Source of the DNA: Ctena decussata
Taxonomy: Eukaryota > Mollusca > Bivalvia > Lucinida > Lucinidae
Length of the DNA stretch: 64,000 nucleotides
Assembly: GCA_963989385.1 (NCBI GenBank)
Contig: OZ022501.1
Span: forward strand, 19,616,102-19,680,101
Direction: 5' to 3'
Position 1 is the stretch's first letter; each line of letters opens with the position of its first letter. The notes under the pieces were generated by a model. That model searched no databases, had not been told where the DNA came from, and saw only the letters and a list, made by a program, of their open reading frames with translations. Positions 52,901 to 61,244 of the stretch are shown one piece after another. Both the position numbers and the translations under genes were made by a program.

Positions 52901-55900
52901 TAGAACAGCCAAAATATTGTTGATAGGCAATAGCATAAACTCGTTGATAGGCAATAGCATAAACTCGTTGTTTACTACAGGTGTAGGCGTATATGTCATA
53001 TATGAATGAAAAAGTATAATGTGTCCACCTGTCCGCACGCGTAACGCATGGTGTCAATGGTCAGGTGACACTTTGTTGTAAATAAACATTGAAGTATTAT
53101 ATAGTTTAGCGAATAAAAAGTGTATGTTTCAAAATTTGATTATATATGAGAGAAACAAAAATTGGAAAAAAACATGGATTCAGAATAAAATTTCAATTAA
53201 TTATGCAAAGTTTGTTTTAGGGATAGCATACATTGGTCACAGGCTGTAATACGTAATACTTTTAATGGGAACAGCCAACTTTTACTACCTTGTAATTAAG
53301 AGGGGAAAATGACATATCTTAGGTCCTTTTTTGTATAGAAACTTTTTTGTGCAAAGCCTCACATTTCTACAAAATTATGATTTTGTTATGTAGAGGATGA
53401 ATATTAAGAATGGGCAATTCGAAAATCTTCTATCTTTCACCAATTTTGAGAAAATACTGGGGAAGCCGTTTGCATTTGGGAGCAAACGGACTATACGTAA
53501 TAGGACTGCTATAAAAAAACTGTCTCTCTTTTTAAAATGGCGACCGAACTATAGAGTTGTATTAATGACCAAAAACAACAAACGCAGCTCTACTTCTAAA
53601 GTGTCTTGAACCTTCTTTTTATTATACCACAGTCAACTCACACCTTTTTCAATATCTCAAAGCCCCAAGTCCTCTCAACCTACAGATATCTCAAAGTAAA
53701 TTTTGGGCCACAACATTGACATTTTCTGGTCCCATGAAATTTACTTTGAGGTACCAGTAGTTTGAGATAACAGGAATGGAAATGTAAAGCAAATAAGAAA
53801 TGAGCCGCGACGCGAGAAAACCAACAATGTGGTTGTGCGCCCAGGGCCGACTCAGATCAGCCTGGGCACCCGCCTAATCCGCTCAGACTTTTAGCTAGGC
53901 GCTTAAAGGGTAGCTAAGGGTCTAAGCTACCTCCATGCGGACAGCGAAGACTCTGATCAGACTGGGCGGATGCCCAGGCTGATCTGAGTCTGCGCTGGGC
54001 GCACAACCACATTGTTGGTTTTCTCGTGTCGCGGCTCAAATGTGTTCAAACTATATTCTTCTATAAAAGAGAGTAGTTTGAGATATCAGTGTTTGAGATG
54101 ATGAGAGTCAGTTGAATATAAAATTTACTACCTACCCCAATGATCGGCTGTCGGCGTCTCTAAGAGTGGCACAAGCAGAAGGATCATAGTCACATATGCT
54201 TTTCAATAACACTGCCTAAAAGAAGAAAACTAGAAATGTGTCTACGGGACACGGATGTCCCACTTAGTGCCTTGAGTAAGATGGCACCTTGGTTAAGTTA
54301 CTGGTACTTTTTTGTAGGATAACTAGGTTCATAGAGGCAGACTTGTATAATATATATGACAACTCAAGGGACATGAAATATTGGTCAAAAGACTAACATT
54401 TTTATTTCAGTCCAACCTCGGACACGAAATATGACATGAACACGTTTTTATTATAGCCTATTCACGTAAGTTAACCTTTTTGAATGTTTGTTGACTTGGG
54501 TGCGATGCGTTTATCCGGCTACCCCGAAGTATGGCTTCCCATTCGGGGAACATATCTTCAACAGTCCTATCATCAACAATAATTTTAGCCGGGTATCCCA
54601 AGGTAGCTTTTGAAAAGGGAAACTGTTGGCAACTTTGCCACAGCAGTTTTCTAGCCTTTGTGATTTCAGCTGGGAAGTCTCTATTTACACTCTAATTGGT
54701 GTCTTTAATCTTATAAACGTTTGCCATAATTATTTCAATGTATCTATAGCTAGAGAATGCCACACTTATGGGACGTAAAGCTTTTGTTTTGTCAAAGCGC
54801 CCTAATCGATGTGCCCTTCAACCCATGAACTGTCCATAGTCTCTAAACATAAATCATTCTCTACAAAGCCCAAAATTCTTTCAACACAGTCTTCGCCTCT
54901 ACGTTCCGCTAGGCCATAAATTTAGAGATTATTTCGCCTACCACGGGCCTTGTCATCTAACGATTTATATTCCAGCATCTTCAGACGGTCATCATGAGAC
55001 CTTATTACAGTTTCTATTTCAGAGATCTAATTACTGAAGACAGCATGTGTTCCATTCACTCCACTTTACCCTCATTTCATGACACTTTAGCTAAAATCAT
55101 GGATAATTTGGCATCACTAGACGGTCGTTACTAAAACCCGGAACGGAACACGGAATGGAACGGAATATGGAATGGAACATGGAATGGAACGTGGAATGGA
55201 ACACGGAACTGGAATGGTGTATGGTATGGAACATGGAACGGAACAGAATATGGAATAGAACAGAATACGGTTTTAAACTGGAATGGAATATACTTCTGTT
55301 CCTAGATTGGACTATGTTCCATAGAGAACATTGTTTCCTGTTCCACGTCCATGGTCCATGGTGTTCCATTTCGTAGTCTAGAATAGTTTCTCGTGTCTGT
55401 CGAAATCCAGCTGATGGGCTAACTGGCATGACTAGAACCCCTCCAAGTCCGGGAACTGGAAACTAAGCAGGTTCATTGCACTATCAATTATTATGTCATT
55501 GAGCCATTGTTTGCTTTCTAAGGTCCGTTTTTCATGAATATTTAAATTGTGGTGCAATTTCAGTCTGTCAGCAGGGACCCATCACGTGGGACCCATACTT
55601 CAAGACTATATTGTGTCTTTATATACTTTGTGGGCCTTTTCTACATCGGGTCGGGTCGGGCCTGAAGCTCTTTCAAAACTGACGTTTGTGTTCGGAAGAA
55701 AGGCTTCTCATGCTTAGCATTTCCATGTGGAGCTTTCGCAGATAGGCTTTCGTCTCGAATGTAATCAACAACCGCTACATTTTGTTGGTTTTCCACAGGA
55801 AAGTAGACTTCCCTTCTGAAGTTTTTATCACACTTTCCTGTCCCAGTTTTGATGTAAAAATAGCTCTTTAGATACTTTGGGCCCGATCTTGGTAGTGGCT

Positions 55901-58900
55901 TTTTTTAGCCTTGGTTGATCCATCTGCAAAATGACAAAACAGAAGTTTTACAGGACGTTAATTTAAATTTAATAGAATTAATGCAAGCATAGATTGAAAA
56001 AATAGAAAACACACAAAAAAATCAGGAAACTCACGTGTGGCCATCTGCTTTCCAGTCGTCTTTTCTCTCGCTTTTAAATATAAATAAGTCTCCTCCCTTG
56101 GGCCGGAAAGGAATGCTTGCTGTTGTCTGGCCATATTCAAACAGTGTAAGTAGTTCTGATATACCAAGGGCATCATTTTTTAACAATTTCTTATTATTTT
56201 CCACAGACAACATCTTATCGTCATGTATATTGCAGTTCTGACGTCGTCTCTTAGCAACGTCGTTCGCTGTCATCCAGACGTTCCGAGATCTTGAGTAACT
56301 TCCGTTCCGCGTTTTAGAAGATTTTATGCTACTTTTAGCTGAAAGTCACTTTTGTTCCGCAGATATGCCATTTGTTCCGAGATATAAGCTACTTCCATTC
56401 CGAGATCATCAGTAATTTCCGTTCCGCGTTTTAGAAGATTTTATGCTATTTTTAGCTTATAGTCACTTTTGTTCCGCAGATATGCAGTTTGTTCCGAGAT
56501 ATAAGCTACTTCCGTTCCGCGTTTTAGAAGGTTTTATACTATTTTTTAGCTTTTAATCACTGTCCCTACATCAACATTAACTTCCGTTCCGAAATTATAA
56601 ACTCGTTCCGTTCCAAAACTATAGATGTCTCCTTTGTTCCGCAGTTTGTTCCGAGAGATACGCTACTTCCGATCCGAGAATCTGCGACTTCCGTTCCGCG
56701 TTTTAGAAGGTTTAATGCTATTTTAAGCTTTTAATCACTGTTCCGACATCGACATTAACTTCCGTTCCAAAATTATAAACTCGTTCCGTTCCAAAACTAT
56801 AGATGTTCCGAACTTGTTCCTGACATTGTTCTACCTTGTTCCGTTCCGTGTTCCGTTCCGGGTTTTAGTAATAGGCTCACTAGACAACGTATCAAAATCT
56901 GACTCTGTACCCACATCCCTTAAGCTACCTAATTCATGTAGATGTGCCTGTACTGGGTCATTCACCAGCCCTCACCTACGGCCCTAAGAACTCACTCGTC
57001 TCCTTTTATTTTTAACATTTTTCCCTCCTACTATTGTAACCCCCCCGCCCCCATCATTAGTGTCAGACCACAACCCATCCTGCCAGGCCGCGTAGCGCAA
57101 TCGGTAGGGTACCTGACTCATAAGTCAGAGGTCCTGGGTTCGATACCCGGTCTGGCCACATGCTTTCGTTTTCCTTCCGCTGATTCAAGAAGGGCAGTTG
57201 TCAGTTACTGGCGAAAGTATGTGCACTTAGTACTGGTTAACCGCTAAGGAGGTCTAAGCCTGCCCAGGAATAGTGTGGTTAGGTTAACTGACCGTCCCGA
57301 CATGACCATAGCTGTTTACCGTGGACGTTAAGCACCAAATCAATCAAATTAACCCATCCTTATCCGAATTCTTGCCGCCAGTATCTGACAGCGTGGTGGG
57401 GTAAGACAACAAGCTGAACATATCAGAGTCACTTCTAAAGTATCTTCTTTCCACCCCTCTGCCCCTACCGAGCCCTCCTCTGGTTCTAACACCTCTTCCA
57501 ACGCCTCTCCCTATCACAGCTGAAGCCATAATGTCCCTTCTATATTATATTTTCACCATAAAACAATAATTATTGGCAGAGCGCAATTCACCTGGGGCCA
57601 TATTTATAAAACGACTTAAGTGGTTGCTATGCTGTTGCTAAGGCTTAATGTCTTTGAAGGAGATTCCCTACAAATATGAAATTTGCTCCGGAGGAACAGT
57701 CTGAAAAAGACTGTTCCTCCAGAGCAAATTTCGTAGTTGTAGGAAATCTCCTTTATAGAAATTAAGCCTTAGCCACAGCGTAGCAACGACTTAAGTGCTT
57801 TTATAAATACGACCCCAGGTCCACACTATCGCCTGGTTCCCGGTTCTTAATTTTAACTTCGGTGATTCTTACAACAGAAACATTAAAGTGCAGGGATTTA
57901 ACCATATTAAAGCCATGAATTTCGATTTTGATAAATTTTCAGTTCACGAACTTTTGGAGACTATTAACAGTACTAACTTATTTCATAGACTGGCTTTAAT
58001 GTTCAAGAACTTCGATACTTATGAATTCTTAGTTCATTAACGTTTTTAGCAAATATTTATGGAATGAATTTCATTTTTCTGATGTTTATCGAAGTATAAA
58101 CTAAATTGGGTCGCGTGTAAAGTAAGTGAACCCCGAAGAGGTTCAAGTCAACTTTGCTAGCGACCCAAAGTAGTTTATACTTCGACAAACAGCAGAAAAA
58201 TTAAGTTCATTCCTTATATTCACATATATTTACATTCTTTTATGTCTATTATTTGACCACAACTTTGCGTTGGGGGCTACAGCTAAAGCCGAAAAAAATA
58301 TACACAGTTTTTCTACTGAAAGCTGAACAGCGTCAACGACGTAACGACGACGTCATAACGTCGCCTACGTCCAATCACATTGGAGAACCATAGTTTGTTT
58401 TGTTATTGAAGAATAAACTACATTACGTTCTAATGGTTTACCACAGGGCTTTTCAATAAATGCATGGATCATGTAAATATTGAAGTATAAACTACATTAC
58501 GTTCTAATGGTTTACCATAGGGCTTTTCAATAAATGCACGGATAATGTAAATGTTTATGGCTATCACAACGCCCACGATGTAGAAGGTTCAAGTTCATGA
58601 ATAATGGGTCTTGAACTCTTAGCGACCTGCTCATTTTTCGTTCACGAACACGCTTCCCAAATTTTTATCATGACTGGCAGTTCACAAAATTTATGCTGCA
58701 AACACTATGAATTTATTTATACTCAGGTTGAAGTTAATTACAATGACATAAATTTCTTTAAACTGCTTGTTGTAGATATTATAAAACATAATACTTGGTT
58801 ATTGTTTTGATGCACCTCTAAAATGGAGATAGACTCAGCCAGTTAATAAGGATGGACGGGTCCACTAGGCATATAGGGATGTCAAGTACTTACTGCGTAG

Positions 58901-58951
58901 TCATCTGATGGCCACTGTCTCTGACTCGAAGACTTCACATACCGTGTCTCA
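49599..58951 (-). CDS. DEG/ENaC (ASC) family cation channel, 3' part of gene
   Basis: Amiloride-sensitive-type sodium channel subunit, a plasma-membrane trimer with two membrane segments per subunit and a large cysteine-rich extracellular domain. Exons seen, minus strand: 58894-58951, 54136-54215, 51043-51118, 49599-49904. Joined phases agree (0, then 2 plus 1, then 0). The first has QWPSDDYA, like the WPS..Y motif after the C.C..PC loop. The third has FLKLNVYYEDLNFENITEEP, the family's pre-TM2 L.+(L/I)NVYY.+L.+..I.E.P. The last holds the hallmark FLSDVGGAIGLWIGLSVL leading into TM2. About 91 C-terminal channel residues and a basic tail are covered. Upstream exons (TM1, Cys-rich finger) were not found and may lie beyond 64000. 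Whether it is gated by protons, peptide or something else cannot be told. Confidence 0.85.
50271..50483. repeat. GCCGCGACACGA foldback copy
   Basis: tgagccgcgacacgacaaaa ccaacaatgtggttgtgcgc ccagc...gctgggcgcacaaccac...ggttttctcgtgtcgcggctca. Halves pair almost perfectly. Confidence 0.9.
50488..50692 (+). pseudogene. LINE ORF2 C-terminal fragment
   Basis: LRWSGHISRSSGLAKTHPQN and KKMRWEDKIKQWTEMDFSSR resemble the common 3' end of RT proteins (R.GH..R..GLAK..L.GTV.G.R..GRQ.KRWEDNI.EWTG.DF). About 65 residues, 5'-truncated as usual for LINEs. In an intron of the channel gene. Confidence 0.7.
51043..51118 (-). CDS. DEG/ENaC channel exon (pre-TM2)
   Basis: A 76-nt exon: acceptor tttctttcag|T, then HNFLKLNVYYEDLNFENITE and EPEIQ, donor CAG|gtaatt. 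The N-V-Y-Y..L pattern and the E-E-P end are typical of the strand before TM2 in this family. Confidence 0.85.
51241..51474. repeat. GCCGCGACACGA foldback copy
   Basis: tgagccacgacacgacaata ... tttgttttctcgtgtcgtgg ctca, with the family's inner agcctgggtattcgcccagt. Confidence 0.88.
51672..51874 (-). mobile_element. tRNA-derived SINE with 10-bp target duplication
   Basis: GAGTCTCAAT at 51662-51671 and 51875-51884. Minus-strand head tcggaggtcctgtagctcag taggtttggcgctggccttc tgatc, a decayed B box, a body with ttcagtcgtaaaaggagttt, and tail (ATCC)n. Confidence 0.88.
52343..52581. repeat. GCCGCGACACGA foldback copy
   Basis: tgagtcgcgacacgagaaaa ccaacaaagtg ... ggttttctcgtgtcgcggct ca. Confidence 0.88.
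52691..53493. mobile_element. Non-autonomous TIR transposon (TA target), second copy
   Basis: tagtccgtttgctcccaaat gcaaacgg ... ccgtttgcatttgggagcaa acggacta, TA at 52689-52690 and 53494-53495. Interior is inverted relative to 7084-7831. A duplication gttgataggcaatagcataa actc lies at 52918-52967. Confidence 0.88.
53630..54114. mobile_element. TIR MITE related to 13345-13568, with a foldback inside
   Basis: cagtcaactcacacc...caatatctcaaag and tttgagataatgagag-like ends are split by a GCCGCGACACGA foldback at 53801-54037. It ends about 20 bp from a channel exon (54136). Confidence 0.7.
53801..54037. repeat. GCCGCGACACGA foldback copy, nested
   Basis: tgagccgcgacgcgagaaaa ccaacaatgtggttgtgcgc ... 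gcgcacaaccacattgttgg ttttctcgtgtcgcggctca; inverted arms of 80 bp or more with few mismatches. Confidence 0.92.
54136..54215 (-). CDS. DEG/ENaC channel exon (extracellular linker)
   Basis: An 80-nt exon: acceptor ttcttcttttag|GCA, then AVLLKSICDYDPSACATLRD and a few more residues, donor TTGGG|gtaggt. Phase fits both neighbours. Two Cys residues suit the extracellular domain, though the sequence is not diagnostic alone. A MITE ends at 54114, about 20 bp from its donor side. Confidence 0.65.
54240..54478. other. Intronic sequence, HINE-like left end only
   Basis: tgtctacgggacacggatgt cccacttagt resembles a HINE terminus (gacacggatgtc hairpin), but no tandem core follows. Low confidence. Confidence 0.3.
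55123..56876. mobile_element. Foldback/MULE-like element with GGAACGGAAC motif, 9-bp TSD, carrying a gene fragment
   Basis: TCACTAGAC is duplicated at 55114-55122 and 56877-56885. Inverted ends ggtcgttactaaaacccgga acggaacacggaa / ...ttccgggttttagtaatagg c. The left arm is a run of ggaa(c/t)gga motifs to about 55310; the right arm is rich in the inverse ttccgttccg out to 56290, as 40-130-bp units with cgcgttttagaag. Same plan as 24505 and 24993. It encloses a spliced gene fragment (55641-56273). Confidence 0.87.
55641..56273 (-). pseudogene. Two-exon gene fragment captured in the foldback element
   Basis: Exon A 56035-56273: ATG, then MTANDVAKRRRQNCNIHDDK ... PFRPKGGDLFIFKSERKDDW KADGH, donor CAC|gtgagt after phase 2. 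Exon B 55641-55923: acceptor attttgcag|A, then WINQG, one TAA, then KPLPRSGPKYLKSYFYIKTG ... KNFRREVYFPVEN ... VVDYIRDES to stop TAG. The KDDWK.DG..W.N.G...LP pattern resembles a domain I associate with expanded animal families, but I cannot name it. A single stop in an otherwise open 170-codon frame suggests recent decay. Could instead be part of the element's own gene. Confidence 0.6.
57082..57350 (+). mobile_element. tRNA-derived SINE with 10-bp target duplication
   Basis: AACCCATCCT at 57072-57081 and 57351-57360. Head ggccgcgtagcgcaatcggt aggg, anticodon arm ctgactcataagtcag, B box ggttcgatacc, closing ggtctggcc; body to gtggacgttaagcaccaaat caatcaaatt. The tRNA part keeps CAT in the loop place (Met-like), but the loop is a base short, so it is not called a tRNA gene. 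Confidence 0.92.
57592..57819. mobile_element. Foldback MITE, CAGGGGCCGTATTCATAAA family
   Basis: cctggggccatatttataaa ... tttataaatacgaccccagg; centre gaggaacagtctgaaaaaga ctgttcctcc. Second full copy of the element at 1551-1777. Confidence 0.9.
58076..58199. repeat. Hairpin with 28-bp arms
   Basis: ttctgatgtttatcgaagta taaact and agtttatacttcgacaaaca gcagaa inverted, with ttgggtcgc/gcgacccaa next inside. Confidence 0.8.
58400..58557 (+). repeat. Tandem duplication, unit about 76 bp
   Basis: ataaactacattacgttcta atggtttaccacagggcttt tcaataaatgcatggatcat gtaaat is present twice with four or so differences. Its start matches the arm of the hairpin at 58076. Confidence 0.85.
58894..58951 (-). 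CDS. DEG/ENaC channel exon with WPS..Y motif
   Basis: A 58-nt exon: acceptor ctgtttgtag|T, then ETRYVKSSSQRQWPSDDYA, donor GCA|gtaagt. Its first base completes a codon from an exon not located. In the family this segment follows the C.C..PC loop, so the missing exon should end with that motif. Confidence 0.75.
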
Positions 58952-58959
58952 CTACAAAC

Positions 58960-59680
58960 AGAAAGATGAATGGATGTTCATTTAAGGGAAAGCAACTCTG
59001 CCACTTTTAGAAAAGATTCCATTTTCGACGGGATTTATTTTTCAGGGAAGCGAACAGGAAGCCATAAAAGATATAGAAGATGGGTCCTGTTGTGAAAACA
59101 AGCACAACAGCATAACCACCCCCACCCCACCCCCACAAAAAACCCAAGAAAAAACAAAAACTAAAAAACACGGAGTTGTACGCATGCACCTTCCAATGTC
59201 GGATGGAACTGAACAGGTGACTAGAATTACCGGAATACACCAAATGTACATATGATTCTCACTACCAAAATATCCTTAAATACTGCCCGAAAATGCCAGA
59301 TTATTTCAGCCAGGGTACCAGGTCTGGTTGGTGGCCAGCAAATGGGGTGATACATGTGTGAACAGTGGCGGATTAAATGAGTCTTGACACCGGTCGTGCA
59401 GCCTGATCATAATCATGCAGTGTTTGGACCTTGGATAGGCATCTTTCAGTTGAACTGCCCTCTACAGGCGCATAACGGCACAACATGTTTGGTTGAAGTA
59501 AGTACTAACGATGGCTGTTGCGTTTTTATCGTTACCTTCTATGTTTGAATTGCATGAAACGGTAAATGAAAATGGTAATAACTACGAACATGGTAACTTA
59601 TAGGACCCTGCCTTTATGGGACTGTTGATGGCATTTTAATCATATGTGCCCAACCAGAAATACTAATAACGGCTTTCTAT
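58960..59680. other. Intronic or upstream sequence of the channel gene, nothing recognised
   Basis: I looked here for the exon ending in C.C..PC that should precede 58951 and did not find it. A faint copy of the 9535 repeat lies at 58970-59075. Confidence 0.4.
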
Positions 59681-59739
59681 TATCATGTTGTTCCTTCATA
59701 TTTTATATGTTGTTTGGAATGAAGCCTCTGGTAGAGTCA

Positions 59740-61215
59740 TTAAGATATTTGCAAAATACAAAATCATGACTGATAAAAACAAAGGCAACAACTCTGTAAA
59801 GCAGGAAACTGGACTTAACATTCGTGCACTCTGCACACCTTCAGATCATCTGATGATGCTTAATAATTTTACAAAGTTTTGTAAAGATATCTTCAAAGGC
59901 TTTAAAGTTATATACCTGACAAGCTCTCAATACCTAAAATTACAAAGGGATATTATTTTGTTAAAACTGAAGGTGCAGAAATGGTTCTGTTTCTTTGGAC
60001 AGTGTTTGATGACGCTTTTTATTTGTACCTATTTTTGTGAAATTGTCTTCAACAAACAGTTTTAAAGTTAGAGAGCGAAATGATTTCTATACTGAAAATA
60101 ACAAAGGGGCACAATTCTGTAAAAATATAGATGAAGTTACAGTTCTTATTTTCTGCACATTGTCTGATAATGTTTTTTATTTTTACAAAATTTCAAGAAA
60201 ATATTTGTTACGGTTTTAGAGCTAAAGAGCAGACATGATTTCTTTTCTTAAAATTACAAAGGGGCATAACTCTGTAAAAATGTAGATGTACTAATGTTTC
60301 CTATTCTCTGCACATCGTCTGATGATGTTTTGTATTTGTACAAAGTTTCAAGAAAATATCTTTGAGTTATACAGCGGACTCTATTTTCGTACTGAAAATT
60401 ACAAAGGGGAATAATTACATAAAAATGTAGGTGGAATTATGGTTCTTGTTCTTTTTAAATTGTCTGATGATGTTTTACATTTGTACCAAGTTTCATGAAA
60501 ATATCTTAAATGGTTTTAGAGTTATAGAGTGGACAAGATTTCAGTGCTAAAATTTACAAAGGGGCATCATTCAGTAGAAAATGTAATCAGAGTTATGCTT
60601 CTTGTTCTCTGCATATTGTCCGGTGGTGCTTTACATTTGTAACAAGTTTCTTGAAAATATCTCAAACGGTTTCAGAGTTATGGAGCTGACACGATTTTCG
60701 AATGAAAAGTTACAAAAGGGCATACATCAGTAAAAAAGTTCTTGATCTCTGCGTATTGTCTGATAATGATTTACATTTGTACCATGTTTCATGAAAATAT
60801 TTCTAACGGATTTGAAGTTATGGAGCGGACACAATTTCGGTACTAAAATTACAAAGGGGCATAATTCCATAAAAATGTAGGTGGAATTATGGTTCTTGTT
60901 CTCAGCACATTGTCTTATGATGTTTTACATTTGTACCAAGTTTCTTGAAAACATCCTAAACTGTTTCAGAGCTATGAAGCGGACACGAATTATGTACTTA
61001 AAATATAAAGGGGCATAATTCAGTAAAAACATGTAGGTGGAGTTCTCTGCACATTGTCTGATGATGCTTTACATTTGTACCAAGATTCATGAAAATATCT
61101 TGAACGGTTTCAGACTTATGGAGCAGACACGAAATCATGACAGACGGATAGACAAACTGACTGACAAGGTGATTTCTATAGGGCCTCCCCAGACATCGTC
61201 TGGCGGGGCTCTAAT
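59740..61215 (+). repeat. HINE-like tandem array, unit about 145-150 bp, with 3' hairpin
   Basis: About nine units of tacaaaggggcataattc, tctgcacattgtctgatgat gttttacatttgtaccaagt ttc, gagttatggagcggacacga. Then acagacggatagacaaactg and hairpin gcctccccagacatcgtctg gcggggc with ctaataaa. Confidence 0.8.
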
Positions 61216-61244
61216 AAATAAAGTAACTGTTAAATGAAAAGTCA

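Larger units (their letters stand above)
54480..57540 (-). pseudogene. L1-type LINE ORF1 remnant, twice interrupted
   Basis: Minus strand: start MASAVIGRGVGRGVRTRGGL (57529), an RGG-rich N-terminus, running across the SINE (57082-57350) to basic KNKRRR. Then, past the foldback element 55123-56876, coiled-coil-like EIETVIRSHDDRLKMLEYKS, RRM start RRNNL.IYGLAERRGEDCVE, RPISVAFSSY, and C-terminal DFPAEITKARKLLW ... YPAKIIVDDRTVEDMF. That order is the known ORF1p layout of L1/Tx1 LINEs. Several stops; non-functional. Opposite strand to the ORF2 remnant at 42908, so a separate insertion. Confidence 0.78.

Noticed and set aside
57082..57158. A tRNA-Met gene
   Set aside because: The cloverleaf-like head has a 6-base anticodon loop and weak acceptor pairing, continues into a SINE body and has a 10-bp TSD; it is the head of a SINE.
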